Shown: positions 25,028 to 34,698 of the stretch, one piece after another
Layout: the number at the start of each line of letters is the position of its first letter
Position numbering within the stretch: position 1 is the first letter of the stretch
From: an uncultured Pseudomonadales bacterium
GTDB taxonomy: Bacteria; Pseudomonadota; Gammaproteobacteria; Pseudomonadales; Azotimanducaceae
DNA length: 64,000 bases
Direction: 5' to 3'
NCBI GenBank assembly: GCA_958296195.1
Contig: OY282455.1
Location: 2,542,001 to 2,606,000 of the forward strand
Made by a program: the position numbers and the translations under genes
The notes under the pieces: model-generated
The model's input: the letters and a program-made list of their open reading frames with translations, nothing else
Database searches by the model: none
What the model was told of the DNA's origin: nothing

Positions 25028-26990
25028 AGCCGTTCGCAATTTTTCGGCATTTTTGCCCGTTTCCCGCCTAGTCCGAAAATCCGAATTTCCTTAGCTCGCG
25101 GAACAGCATCGGCAGTTCAAAGGCCACGCCGCAGGTTCAGTCGTAGTGCTGCAGCGGGGCGTCATTGAACCCGCTCAACGGACTAGGCCAGTCTCATCAT
25201 CAGGTGGCGCAACGTCGGTTTCGGTTTGGGCCGGCCGGACTCTGGCCTGCGATGCTGCGAAAGCAATGGCGGAATCCGCTTGTCGCGCCATAGCGTCGAT
25301 ATGCTGGTCCAGCGTAGTTCGCACATTGTCCCGCACTGGGTAATGCAGTCTATTGTCTCGCCAAGCCGCCTGCACCTTCATCGAGGTCTCTGTCGCGACA
25401 TGCCAAAAGTCGTCTGGCTCCATGGGCAAATGGCGCGCCATGGATTGAAATCTTTTAGGGTTCATGCCGAACTCCTTGCCGCCGCCTAATTTCAGAGCCA
25501 GCGCCTCGTTTGGGATGTACGACAGGGTGCAGACGAGATCGTAGTTGGGGGACAGTCTGGACGGCGTGTTCTGTGGGTGGAGCACCGTCCAGTTCTTGAG
25601 GTGGGCGTCGCCGTTGCCGATCAGGATGTGGAGAGCCAGGCGCTTCGCCACTTCCAGCGCCCCATTCTCGCCTGAGAATTCATGCACCGCCCGGCAAACG
25701 CTCCCAAAGCTTTGTCCGATGTACTTGTCATCGGGCCATTGCCTAAAGACTTGGGCGAAGTCCTCCATGTGAATGCGCCCACCGCCAACCCGGTCGAAGC
25801 GCCGCAGGATCAAGCCGTTGGCATCCTCGCTGATGCCAGGGGCGTACTGCAGCAGCCTGGACCCGGGCAGACGCTCAATGGCGTTCAGACGCACCAGTTC
25901 GGCGTCAGGCACCTCAAAGCCCGCCGCCTTCGCCAAGTGAAGCATGCTCCACTCGTTTTCCGGTACACCGTCCCACTCTGCGAAGGGCAACTTGAGTATG
26001 AACTCACCGCCGTCGCCATGCACGGGCAGCGTCATGCGCCCTGATGCATCCCGTTTCAGGGAGTGCTTAAGTTGTACGCCCGACAAGGAGAAGCGAATGT
26101 TGGGTGGCGGGCCTTCAAACGGATCGTCCTCCTCATCCGCATCTTTCACGCACCATGCGGGCGGGTTCCACCCGTCGTCCAAGTCGGCCCAAGCATCCTC
26201 TCCAGTAGAGGGAACCCACGTTGGTGTCACCTGCACGGCGCCTGGCAGGTCTGCGCCGAGGGCGCGCAGAAGGAGAAACTCGTCTTGCGATTTGAGTCCG
26301 TTTTGATGCGACAAGTATCGGCGCAGGGCGCCTTCCGGCAGCATGTTGGAGAAGAACGGGTCGATGCGCGGGCCTGGGTAGGCGCGCACATGCGTCATGG
26401 GTTCGCCTTGCGCGTCAAGCAAGCCTAAACTCAGCAGGGGCCTGCGTGGGCTCGCTAAATAGGTTGGCGAAAACTCAAACTTGGACCCTCTGCCTTGCGC
26501 CTTGCGCCTCAACAAACCGACTAAGCTGCGGTTCAGAAATATCTTCAGGCATGCGTCCTTCCCCTTCATCACCCGATGCTCCACATGGGGTTGAGCACAG
26601 CAGGCCAATCGTGCTGAAATTGAAAACTCGGTTCGGAAATTGCCATGATGCAGGCCCAAATAGCTTTTAAGGCACAGCCGTCAAACTTGCCGTGCAGAAT
26701 ACGCCGATGCGCCTGTGCAGTCAAACCGTGGTCGACCCTGTGCGCCGCACTCAGTGGGCTTTAGGGAATAGGGGCGTCGCGGCCTTGGCTTTGCTCCACC
26801 ACCCCTCCCGGGGGACCTGTTCGCCGCATCTGGTGAATATGGTGTCAGCGCCAACCATTTTGAAGGCTGTCGGGCATTGATCACGGAATCGGGCACAAAA
26901 AATACGGTGAATCTGCGCCAGTTTAATTTTCAGGCAAGCTATTAATCTTATTTAGGAAAAAAGAAAAATGACGAAAAATTGCGAACGGCT
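25028..26990. mobile_element. Island module 3: 1.96-kb element with terminal inverted repeats, HipA cargo
   Basis: The left end begins AGCCGTTCGCAATTTTTC and the right end, inverted, begins identically; 26 of the first 27 bases match. Outer sequences are near-copies of those of module 1 (left 61/65, right 78/87). The only gene is a HipA kinase on the minus strand. The 24 bp after the right end contain a further inverted end remnant (GGAACGGCC) before the last CTCTCCGCC. Confidence 0.65.
25175..26569 (-). CDS. hipA: HipA-family serine/threonine kinase toxin
   Basis: The 464-residue protein has the HipA organisation: an N-terminal subdomain 1 (FLNRSLVGLL, SLGLLD), FSLSGVQLKHSL as the kinase entry, GEFILKLP with the ATP-binding Lys, and the catalytic block LIGNGDAHLKNWTV followed by the NYDLVCTL metal motif. 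HipA kinases phosphorylate tRNA synthetases or other targets and cause growth arrest. ATG 26569 starts the family-like region. No HipB-type helix-turn-helix gene is adjacent, so this is an orphan. It is the sole cargo of module 3. Confidence 0.88.
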   Translation of the reverse strand: MKGKDACLKIFLNRSLVGLLRRKAQGRGSKFEFSPTYLASPRRPLLSLGLLDAQGEPMTHVRAYPGPRIDPFFSNMLPEGALRRYLSHQNGLKSQDEFLLLRALGADLPGAVQVTPTWVPSTGEDAWADLDDGWNPPAWCVKDADEEDDPFEGPPPNIRFSLSGVQLKHSLKRDASGRMTLPVHGDGGEFILKLPFAEWDGVPENEWSMLHLAKAAGFEVPDAELVRLNAIERLPGSRLLQYAPGISEDANGLILRRFDRVGGGRIHMEDFAQVFRQWPDDKYIGQSFGSVCRAVHEFSGENGALEVAKRLALHILIGNGDAHLKNWTVLHPQNTPSRLSPNYDLVCTLSYIPNEALALKLGGGKEFGMNPKRFQSMARHLPMEPDDFWHVATETSMKVQAAWRDNRLHYPVRDNVRTTLDQHIDAMARQADSAIAFAASQARVRPAQTETDVAPPDDETGLVR

Positions 26991-27064
26991 AGCTAAATTC
27001 GGAACGGCCAGCTCTCCGCCCCCCCAATCAATACGGCAGCAGGCCCGCGGGTTCCATTCGCCAC
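26570..27064. other. Upstream flank of hipA and module 3 right end
   Basis: No antitoxin or other gene is recognisable on either strand. The conserved 87-bp right end lies at 26906-26992, and the last repeat copy at 27012-27020. About 100 bp upstream of hipA could hold its promoter. Confidence 0.4.
27012..27020 (+). repeat. Attachment-type repeat copy 4, outer boundary of the island
   Basis: CTCTCCGCC followed by CCCCCAATCAAT. It is the last exact copy of the tRNA-Ser 3' end and probably marks the chromosomal junction. Confidence 0.65.
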
Positions 27065-27499
27065 TCATAGGACAACGACATTTCCCACAGCGCCCGCATG
27101 TCCGCAGTTTCCTCGCCTAAGGCGTGTTGTGGTGGTTGGGTTGAATGTAGGAAGCGACAATGGAAGGCGTCTGCGGGGCCATGCTCCAACCCGAAACTGC
27201 GTTTTAGGCTGGATCACGGGATCAGTCCCGCCTTTCGTCGTTCCGCAGCAGCCACTGCCACAGCCAAGGCCTCGGGCGCGGTGCCCGCCTCCTGCAGCTT
27301 GCACTTCACCTAACTTTAGCAGCGCTTCCCCCCGTCGTGGCAATGCCAGGAGTAAAAGTGCCTCACGCTCAAGCCCTCGTGCCGCATCCTCCTGGGTCAG
27401 GCGACGCTCCGTCCAAACCCCGCAACCCTCCTCGAACAGCATGATCCGCTTCTCCTGAGCCAAGTTCGCCTTGCCTATGCCAATGCGCCCCAGTCGCAA
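27065..27499 (-). pseudogene. Degenerate transposase N-terminal fragment
   Basis: The minus frame includes MLFEEGCGVWTERRLTQEDAARGL, which resembles the helix-turn-helix start of ISNCY-type transposases (W-x-x-x-x-L-T-Q-E-E-A-A-R-L-L). After about 45 residues the similarity disappears. Only an N-terminal fragment remains. About 200 bp of non-coding sequence follow before the ZIP gene. Confidence 0.35.
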
Positions 27500-27699
27500 A
27501 ACCGGGCGCCAGTAAAACCGGACACTTCTTGTGCCGTTAAAGCGGACTCCTTATTTACTTGTGACAAGCGTTTGACAACCCGCTCTTTTTCAGGGAAAAC
27601 ACCCGGATGCTGTTCGGCGACGCCAAAGAGTCGATTTCCGGCGTCACCGCCGAATTCAAGGGTTGAGGCGGATTCTGTCCGTTTCCGCGTCGGGCTGGA

Positions 27700-28551
27700 A
27701 TGAGCATGTCGCTAGTTGCCATCAAAGCCATTGCCGCCCTGGCGATTCTCGCCGTCGGGATTGCCGGGGGCATTGTCCCGCTGCTGGCGGTCCGTCGTCA
27801 GGCGAGCCGCCGCTTTCTGTCACTTGGCAACGCCTTGGCGGGCGGCATCTTTCTTGGGGTGGGTTTCATTCATTTGCTGCCGGAAGCCGCGGAGGCTCTG
27901 GAAGACGTCGTCGACTACCCCTTGGCGGCGCTTTTGGCGGCTTTCGGTGTCGGCGTTTTGCTGCTTGTTGACCGTGTGCTGTTCGAGAGTGCCCGTGCGC
28001 AGGGCTCGGAACGGGCTGTTGGGTCGCGGCAGCCGATCTATCCGGTTGTGTTGCTGGTGGTGTTGTCGATCCACTCCATCATCGCGGGCATCGCCCTTGG
28101 GCTCGAGCCGGAAGTCGCCGCCTCGGTGCTTGTCATGATTGGGATTCTATTCCACAAGGGTTCCGCCGCCTTCGCCCTCATGGTGAGCGCACATTCCGCG
28201 GGCGCCGGCAGGATGCGGCTCAGGGTGATTCTCGGGGTCTTCGTTCTGATGACGCCGCTGGGAATCCTGCTGGGCACGGCCGCCTCGAATCTGCTTCGGG
28301 ATCAGGCCGCCACACTGATCGAAGGCAGCTTCATCGCACTGGCGGCGGGCACCTTCATTTATGTGGCGATTTTGGATGTCATCGATGCCGAGATGTCCCG
28401 GTTCGACGATCGGGTTGCGCATTTCGTCAGCAGCGCTTTGACGGGTGAGGGCGATGTGGCGATGCCGCTGCGCGACCGCGACCGGTTCCTCAAGTTCGTA
28501 TTGGTTATTGCCGGCTTGGCCAGCATGGCGGTGCTGGGGATTTGGATGTAG
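27700..28551 (+). CDS. ZIP-family metal (zinc) transporter
   Basis: The 283-residue protein has eight hydrophobic segments. The ZIP signature is in helices 4 and 5: VVLSIHSIIAGIALGLEP and ILFHKGSAAFALMV, with the metal-binding His residues. GGIFLGVGFIHLLPEA near the N-terminus is also typical. ZIP proteins move zinc or other divalent cations into the cytoplasm. The cytoplasmic loop after helix 3 lacks the His-rich stretch of many members. Confidence 0.88.
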   Translation: MSMSLVAIKAIAALAILAVGIAGGIVPLLAVRRQASRRFLSLGNALAGGIFLGVGFIHLLPEAAEALEDVVDYPLAALLAAFGVGVLLLVDRVLFESARAQGSERAVGSRQPIYPVVLLVVLSIHSIIAGIALGLEPEVAASVLVMIGILFHKGSAAFALMVSAHSAGAGRMRLRVILGVFVLMTPLGILLGTAASNLLRDQAATLIEGSFIALAAGTFIYVAILDVIDAEMSRFDDRVAHFVSSALTGEGDVAMPLRDRDRFLKFVLVIAGLASMAVLGIWM

Positions 28552-28658
28552 CCGACTCTGTCCGCTTCGCCGGCGCCAAGGCAGTGCAAAAGCGCGACTT
28601 CAAAGGCTTAGCCGTTCACGCGGTGGTAAGGTGGATGGCTCCGATGCTGGGGCTAGCG

Positions 28659-29216
28659 ATGGAAACGGTCAATTTCACTCGGATGGCGGATGGCGTTGCG
28701 GAGGAATACGCCTTCCTGGAGCCTTTGTACGCCCAAACCCGCGCAAGGGTGCCGGCAACCCTGCTAAACCTGCTGAGGGCCATGCAGGGGGAGCGGCTGG
28801 GCTATCGGGTGGACCGCTACACCCATTCCCTGCAGGCCGCCACTCGGGCGGAGCGCGACGGGGCGGACGAGGAAACCGTGGTCTGCGCCCTCCTGCACGA
28901 TGTGGGGGACGTGTTGGCGCCGGACAACCACAGCGAGGTCATCGCCGCCATACTGCGGCCCTTCGTCAGTGCGCGCAATTATTGGGTGCTCAAGCACCAT
29001 GGGCTGTTCCAAGGCTACTACTACTTCCACCACCGCGGCGGGGACCGCAACGCCCGGGACCGCTACGCAGAGCATCCACACTATCAGGCCTGCGTTGACT
29101 TCTGCCATCGGTGGGATCAGGAGTCCTTCGATCCCGACTACGACACCTTGCCCTTGGCGCACTTTGAACCCCTGGTCTGGCGGGTCTTGGCGACACCGGG
29201 GGATATCTACGCCTGA
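28659..29216 (+). CDS. HD-domain protein, PhnZ-like
   Basis: The 185-residue protein has HD-superfamily ligands: YTHSLQAA, LLHDVGDVL, DNHSEVIAAIL and LKHHGLFQGYYY. This spacing is like the mixed-valent di-iron oxygenases of the PhnZ/inositol oxygenase group, which cleave phosphonates or trimethylammonium substrates. The frame is open to 28542 inside the ZIP gene; ATG 28659 (METVNF) is preferred. Co-transcription with ZIP is possible. The substrate is unknown, although carnitine and betaine genes occur elsewhere in the window. Confidence 0.72.
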   Translation: METVNFTRMADGVAEEYAFLEPLYAQTRARVPATLLNLLRAMQGERLGYRVDRYTHSLQAATRAERDGADEETVVCALLHDVGDVLAPDNHSEVIAAILRPFVSARNYWVLKHHGLFQGYYYFHHRGGDRNARDRYAEHPHYQACVDFCHRWDQESFDPDYDTLPLAHFEPLVWRVLATPGDIYA

Positions 29217-29303
29217 GGTGGCAATGGGCGGGTGTTGCATCGAGCAGGCGCCGCGGCCAGTTTGCAGCGTCCTTGCATGGTTTGGCGCTTTGCCTGCCTT
29301 GAC

Positions 29304-30452
29304 CTATACGCCGGCCTGAGTGTCGGCGACGGCCATATCGACCACCGCCCGTAGAGCCTCCGCCTCGCTGTCGCCTTCCAGCCGCCGCAGGCGGAAGTGG
29401 TCGATTTGGCGGTCGGCGCCCGTGCCCTCGCGGATGATGAGGGGAATGCGCTGCAGTTCGTTTGCGCAGCCAAGGGCGCGGGCGTCGTCGGCGAGGCGCT
29501 CCACCAGTTTGGCGGCGTAGTCGTCGATATCTACCCGCCCGCCGAAGGCGGCGTCGCCCAAGAAGGCAAGCACGCCGTAGCGGGAGGCGTGCCAGCGGTT
29601 TTCGGCGATGATCTCGGTGGGCGGCTCCGGCGGCAAGGCGCCCTCGGCGTTCTGACGGGTTAGGAAGCGCACCAGGCAGGCGTACAGGGCGGCGACGCCC
29701 AAGGCGTCCTCAAAGTTTGTGCAGACGTCGCAGATGCGCATCTCCACCGTGGGGTAGTGCGCCGACGGGCGCATGTCCCACCAGAATTCACTGCCGTCGT
29801 CGATGAAGTCGAAGGCCCTGTAGTCTTCGACTAGGCGGTCGTAGTCCGCACGGGAATGCAGGGGCGGCGGCAGACTGGTGCGGGGCAGGGCGCCCATCAC
29901 GTTCAGGCGGTAGGACTTGTAGCCGGTTTCCCTGCCGCCGTTGAACGGCGAGGAAGTGGACAGGGCGTGCAGCAGCGGCAGGTGGCGGCGCAGGGCCGTC
30001 ATCACGCGGATGCGGGAGTCCCGGTCGCCAAAGCCGGCATGGATGTGCATGCCACCCACCACCAGCCGCCGCACGGCCTCCTGGTAGGTTACGGCGAAGC
30101 GCTGCTGCCGCTCCTTGGGCGTGGGCGCCTGTGCCTGCCAAGCAGCGAACGGATGAGTGGAGGTGGCCATGACTTGGGCGCCCTGGGCTCGGGCGGCGTC
30201 GATCACCAGCCGCCGCGTTTCCACCAAGGCGGTGCGCAAGTCGGTCATGGATGCGCAGACCTTGGTGTTGGTTTCGATCTGCGAGCGCAGAAACTCGCGC
30301 ACCACCTTGTGGGGGCCGGCGGCCTGCCGGCAGGCTTCAAAAATGGCCGGGTCCGGGTCGGCAATGAGGTTGCGGGAGTCGGGATCGACCAGAAAGAACT
30401 CCTCTTCGATGCCGAGCGTGATCGCCGACTCGTCCTGTCGCGGGTCTGTCAC
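29304..30452 (-). CDS. Carboxylate-amine ligase, YbdK family (GCS2-like)
   Basis: The 382-residue protein has the GCS2 signature LGIEEEFFLVDPDSRNL at the start, then VGGMHIHAGFGDRDSRIRVM and FWWDMRPSAHYPTVEMRICD. These are weak gamma-glutamylcysteine ligases of largely unknown physiological role. Length is typical. It is not adjacent to any glutathione gene, although a gamma-glutamyltransferase lies 14 kb away. Confidence 0.9.
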   Translation of the reverse strand: MTDPRQDESAITLGIEEEFFLVDPDSRNLIADPDPAIFEACRQAAGPHKVVREFLRSQIETNTKVCASMTDLRTALVETRRLVIDAARAQGAQVMATSTHPFAAWQAQAPTPKERQQRFAVTYQEAVRRLVVGGMHIHAGFGDRDSRIRVMTALRRHLPLLHALSTSSPFNGGRETGYKSYRLNVMGALPRTSLPPPLHSRADYDRLVEDYRAFDFIDDGSEFWWDMRPSAHYPTVEMRICDVCTNFEDALGVAALYACLVRFLTRQNAEGALPPEPPTEIIAENRWHASRYGVLAFLGDAAFGGRVDIDDYAAKLVERLADDARALGCANELQRIPLIIREGTGADRQIDHFRLRRLEGDSEAEALRAVVDMAVADTQAGV

Positions 30453-30543
30453 GGATGGTTCCTCGGTTCAGTCAAAGAGGCGCATTGTAAGGCCGGCGCT
30501 CAAGTCGGCCTCTGCCGCCGATGCGCGGATGTTCCGCCGCCTG

Positions 30544-32313
30544 CTAGTCGCTGGGGATGTCTTGCTGCGGGGCACCTTGCCGCGCAAAGACGATGCGTCC
30601 CGCCAGCATCGTCAGGTCAATCCCAATGGCGTGGATTTTGTGCGGCGGCGTCTCAAAGAGGTTGCGGTTCAGCACGATCAGATCGGCCTGTCCGCCGGGA
30701 GCGATGACGCCAACCTCCCGCTCCAGGCGAAGTTGGCGGGCGGCGTTGACCGTGTAGCCGGCCAGCATGTCGTCCAGCGCCATGCGTTGGTCGGCAGGGG
30801 GGAGCGGCGGACCTTCCGCGGCGCCCGGTCGGCGGCGGGTGTGGCCGATTTCGATGCCGTGCAGCGGCGAAGTTTGCGGGAAGGGAAGGCCGGTGGCCGG
30901 ATAGTCCGCGCCGAAGGCGACCAGCGGGGCGGTTTCCCAAAGGTCCCGCAGCAGCATGACTTGGGCGCCGCGTTCGTCGTCCAGCAAACGGGAGTAGAGC
31001 CCGAGGGTGCCGCTTAGGTCATGGGCCCAGTGGGGCGTGGTTTGGATCATCACGTCCAGCGCCCGCAGGCGGCGCAAGTCCTCCGGCGCGGCCAGCATCG
31101 CGTGGGCGACCGTGACGCGGCTGTCCGATTCGGCCACGGCTGCGCGGGCGGCGGCCACCGCATCCAGGGTGATGCGCAAGGTGCGGTCGCCGATGGCGTG
31201 GATGTGGGCGTCCAAATTGGCCTTGCGCAGAGCGGTGAGGAACTGGCCGAACGGTTCGCCGGACAGCAGCACGGCACCGCTGCCGCCAGCGGCGTAGGGC
31301 TTGATGACGGCGGCGGTTTCGCCTTCGATGGTGCCGTCGTTGGGAATCTTCACGGTGTGCAGATCCACGAGGTCGGAGGCGAAGTCCTGGCGTATTGCGG
31401 CTAGGCGCTCGGCCATGTCCCCCGCTTCGTCCGGGCTGTTGAGGTAGGAGCTGGCGCGGAGGCGCACCGGCAGTTGGCCTTCGCGCTCCAAGGCCTGGAG
31501 CGCCCTGAGGGCATTGCGCAGCAAGGCGTCGCCGCCGGGAATGCCGGCGTCGAACACCGTGGTGATGCCCATGGCGGAGTAGCTCGGCAGCATGGCGGAA
31601 AAGGCGGCGCGGAAGTCCTCCTCCGAACCGATGCCGAAGCGCGGCACCAAGGGCCAAAAGGCGTTGCCCTCCACCATCCAGCCGGTGGGTTCACCGTTCC
31701 TGTCGCGTTGATAGTAGTGGACGCCGGGCAGGGGATCAGGCGTGTCCTTGGTGATGCCGGCCACTTCCAGCGCCTTGCTGTTCACCCAGGCGCTGTGCGC
31801 ATCCAAGGCGATGAGCAGCACCGGCCGGTCGGCAACCACGGCGTCCAAGTCCTTGCGGTAGGGTCCCTTCACGCCGGCGGCGTTGACGGCGGTGTTGAGC
31901 GTACTTGGAAAGCCGAAGCCGAACAGCACCTTCTCGTCGGGATGGTCCTTGGCGTAGGCCGCCAGCGCCGCCTGCACATCGGCCACTGTCTTGGTGCCGA
32001 TCACCTGCAGCTTGGAGTTGAGCAGGCCGGCCACGGCCGGATGGGAGTGCGTCTCAATGAAGCCGGGCAGCAGCATCCGGCCGGCCAAGTCGATTACTTT
32101 GGCGTCATTGCGGGCCTGTTCCGCCACTGCTTCATTGGTGCCCACATGGGCGATGCGCCCGTCCCGAACGAGCACTGCTTGGGCTTGCGCACGGGCGGGG
32201 TCCGCCGTCCAAACCACTCCGTTTACGAACAGGGTCTCCCCAGCGCTGGCGGAAGCCCAAGCTCCCAGCGCACAGAGCAGCGCAAGGAGCCGCTTGCCGT
32301 TGCGATTTTTCAT
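30544..32313 (-). CDS. Amidohydrolase (YtcJ-like), exported
   Basis: The 589-residue protein begins with a signal peptide (KRLLALLCALGAWASASA). It then has the amidohydrolase metal motif GFIETHSHPA, a later HAIGDRTLRI, and ARQLRLEREVGVIAPGGQADLIVL near the C-terminus. This is the layout of the YtcJ/NfdA group, which hydrolyse N-acyl or formamide bonds. The frame is open to 32604, but ATG 32313 starts the signal peptide. Export implies hydrolysis of external amides. The substrate is unknown. The 290 bp upstream hold no gene. Confidence 0.88.
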   Translation of the reverse strand: MKNRNGKRLLALLCALGAWASASAGETLFVNGVVWTADPARAQAQAVLVRDGRIAHVGTNEAVAEQARNDAKVIDLAGRMLLPGFIETHSHPAVAGLLNSKLQVIGTKTVADVQAALAAYAKDHPDEKVLFGFGFPSTLNTAVNAAGVKGPYRKDLDAVVADRPVLLIALDAHSAWVNSKALEVAGITKDTPDPLPGVHYYQRDRNGEPTGWMVEGNAFWPLVPRFGIGSEEDFRAAFSAMLPSYSAMGITTVFDAGIPGGDALLRNALRALQALEREGQLPVRLRASSYLNSPDEAGDMAERLAAIRQDFASDLVDLHTVKIPNDGTIEGETAAVIKPYAAGGSGAVLLSGEPFGQFLTALRKANLDAHIHAIGDRTLRITLDAVAAARAAVAESDSRVTVAHAMLAAPEDLRRLRALDVMIQTTPHWAHDLSGTLGLYSRLLDDERGAQVMLLRDLWETAPLVAFGADYPATGLPFPQTSPLHGIEIGHTRRRPGAAEGPPLPPADQRMALDDMLAGYTVNAARQLRLEREVGVIAPGGQADLIVLNRNLFETPPHKIHAIGIDLTMLAGRIVFARQGAPQQDIPSD

Positions 32314-32600
32314 AACTGTTGCCTTGAGCGTTCCGGATTGTCCAACCAAGGCGCCGCGACTGGGCCTGTTTCCGCCCGAACATTGGCGGCGAGCAGGGCC
32401 ACTGCAAAGTTCATGCGCTTGCCGCAGGCGCACACTAGAGCCTTTTTTCCGGCAATGCCCAAGTCCAATGTTCAGCCCCCTTGGCTGCAAGGCAGCCTCG
32501 GCCCCGTTCGGCCCTCCAGGATGTGGTGGACAGGGAAGTGCTCGATCATGGCCTTGACTGGTCAGGCAGTCGATAGCGTTCCGGCATCGCCGCCCGTGGG

Positions 32601-33470
32601 TCAAACGTCCTCGCCGCGCAGGCCGCGGGCGATTTGTGCCTCCATGTCGAAGACGTAAGGCCCGGCCCTGGCGACGATGGCGGCGGCGTGGTCGCGCACC
32701 ATGTCGTCCCAGCCGGAGTGGGGCAGGATGTAGAACTGATTGCTGCGAATGGCTGCGAAGACTTGGTCGGCCAATTCCTCCGGCGGCATGCTGCCGGCCA
32801 TCAGCACGTCAATGCCCAAGCCCTTTCGCTCTGGGTTTTCGGGGTTGTCGTAGGCGTCTGGCCGGTTTCTTTCGGCGTCCCCGATCTGCGTGTTCACCCA
32901 GCCGGGGCAGAGCACCGAGGCGCCGATGTCGGCGTTGGCCGCCGTCAGCCCTTGGGCCAGCGCTTCGCTGATGGTGACCACTCCGTACTTGCTGACCCCA
33001 TAGGGGCCATTGCCGGGAATGAAGGCGGCAATGGAGGCGGTGTTGACGATGTGGCCCTGCTCGCCATGGCCCAGCATGTGCGGCACGAACGTCTGCAGGC
33101 CGTGCAGAACGCCGTGCAGGTTGACGCCCAGCACCCAGTTCCAGTCCACCTCCGGCACTTCCCAGATGGGTTTCGGCGCTCCGCCGTTCACCACTCCGGC
33201 GTTGTTGAACAGCAAATGCACCTTGGCGAAGCGCCGCTGCGCCTGCTGCAGCAGGTTGTTGACCGAATCCCTGTGCATGGTGTCGGTGATGACGCCGAGC
33301 ACTGGCCGACCCTGGGCTTCAAAATGAGAGACTGCCCGCTGCAGGGCCGCCTCCTCAACATCCGCGAGCACTAGGTTCATGCCCTCGTCTGCGCATTTGC
33401 CGGCCAACGCCATGCCAATGCCGCCAGCGCCGCCGGTGATGACTACGGTCTTGCCGTCGAATGACTGCAT
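32601..33470 (-). CDS. Short-chain dehydrogenase/reductase
   Basis: The 289-residue SDR has the cofactor motif TGGAGGIGMALA, the NNAGV motif, and the catalytic S-Y-K set (NTASIAAF, YGVSKYG). D-V after strand 2 (LVLADVEEA) suggests NAD preference. It is on the same strand as the extradiol dioxygenase 117 bp upstream, so it may act in the same degradative route. The substrate is not predictable. Confidence 0.9.
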   Translation of the reverse strand: MQSFDGKTVVITGGAGGIGMALAGKCADEGMNLVLADVEEAALQRAVSHFEAQGRPVLGVITDTMHRDSVNNLLQQAQRRFAKVHLLFNNAGVVNGGAPKPIWEVPEVDWNWVLGVNLHGVLHGLQTFVPHMLGHGEQGHIVNTASIAAFIPGNGPYGVSKYGVVTISEALAQGLTAANADIGASVLCPGWVNTQIGDAERNRPDAYDNPENPERKGLGIDVLMAGSMPPEELADQVFAAIRSNQFYILPHSGWDDMVRDHAAAIVARAGPYVFDMEAQIARGLRGEDV

Positions 33471-33587
33471 CTCAATGCCCTCCCGTGAATTCTTTGGTGG
33501 TTGGCGCCCAGCTTTGCAGCGCCGCTGCCTTGCGCAGCGTTGTCCCTTGCACCTCTTGAGCGGTGGTTCCGCGTCGCTTGCGGTTCA

Positions 33588-34553
33588 TTAGGGCGGCCCC
33601 TTCGCTTCCGGCCCCCAATGGCTGCCGAGCAACTGTGCGAAAGGGGCCTTGTGCGAGCCGAAGGACTCGTTGAGCAGGTCGCCGTCGGTGAAGTGCTCCA
33701 CCGTGAAGCCGTTGGGATCCTTCCAGTAGTCGAACACCTGGCTGCCCAGAATGTGCTTGCCCACGCCCCAGCTATGTTCGTAGCCGGCCTTGCGTAGCAC
33801 GTCATGGCCGAGCATGAGGCTGTCCCAGTCCGCCACCTCGAAGGCGGCGTGCTGGAACCCCAACTTGCCGCTGCCAATCAGGAACAGGGTGTGGTGGTCC
33901 ACATGCAGTTCGCCCCGGTTGCAGCGCATGAAGGCGCCGAGCGCATTGTCCTCTTGGCCCATGTAGATTTCGTCGCTGGTGAGCAGGCCTAGACGCTCCT
34001 TGTACCAGGCTTCGGAAGTGCGGAAGTCCGTGACGTTGATGACGCAGTGGCCCAAGCGCTTGACGCTGCCGGGAGCGGGTTGGTAGGCGACCCGCTGGCC
34101 GAGGCGCCGGCGCTCCTCCCCGAAGTTGAGCGGCTGGCGCTTGGGTGGGGTGACCGGGGCGGGCCTGTCCATGCCGTAAACTAAGTCCACCGGCAGGCCG
34201 TCCGGGTCATGGAGGCGGGCGATCAGACCGCCGCCTGGTGCCTCGTTGGCCGCTATGGGCGCTCCGTCAATGGCGGCGATGCGTTCCAGGTCCGCCTTGC
34301 TCAAGACCTCAAAGCCCAGGCCGAGAAAGGCGGCTTCGCCTTGCTCCGCGCAATAGATGAACGGGTTGGCGTCCGTGCCCTTGGCTAGCAGGGCGCCGTT
34401 CTCACGCCGGGTGATGCAGCCGAAGTCATCCAGAAATTTTTGCTGCACGTCAAGGTCAGGCACACGGAAACGCACATACAGGATGTCGGCGATGCCAGTC
34501 AAAGGGTGCTTCTTCCAAGGGACACTTTGCTGATTGGCCGCGCACTTTATCAC
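33588..34553 (-). CDS. Two-domain VOC extradiol-type dioxygenase
   Basis: The 321-residue protein has two VOC modules. The catalytic C-terminal one shows the iron ligands of type I extradiol dioxygenases: H in KRLGHCVINV, H in GFQHAAFEV and E in GFTVEHFTDG. Such enzymes cleave catechols next to the hydroxyls with O2. A start a few codons downstream is possible. Adjacent SDR and the downstream aldehyde dehydrogenase and flavin monooxygenase genes suggest aromatic-compound catabolism. Confidence 0.85.
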   Translation of the reverse strand: MIKCAANQQSVPWKKHPLTGIADILYVRFRVPDLDVQQKFLDDFGCITRRENGALLAKGTDANPFIYCAEQGEAAFLGLGFEVLSKADLERIAAIDGAPIAANEAPGGGLIARLHDPDGLPVDLVYGMDRPAPVTPPKRQPLNFGEERRRLGQRVAYQPAPGSVKRLGHCVINVTDFRTSEAWYKERLGLLTSDEIYMGQEDNALGAFMRCNRGELHVDHHTLFLIGSGKLGFQHAAFEVADWDSLMLGHDVLRKAGYEHSWGVGKHILGSQVFDYWKDPNGFTVEHFTDGDLLNESFGSHKAPFAQLLGSHWGPEAKGPP

Positions 34554-34698
34554 GCCCAGCAGATGGGCGCGAACTCGACGCGGCGCTCACTCGCTTGAAT
34601 TCGGTTGGTGATTTGCATAGAGTGCGCTGTCCTATCCGAGATAAGATCCCTATCTATGAGGATGCATACGGGTGTACTGAGCGGGATCGCCATTAGGC

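Noticed and set aside
31474-32658. Plus-strand frame antisense to the amidohydrolase
   Set aside because: No family resemblance, and the amidohydrolase with signal peptide and metal motifs is clear on the other strand.
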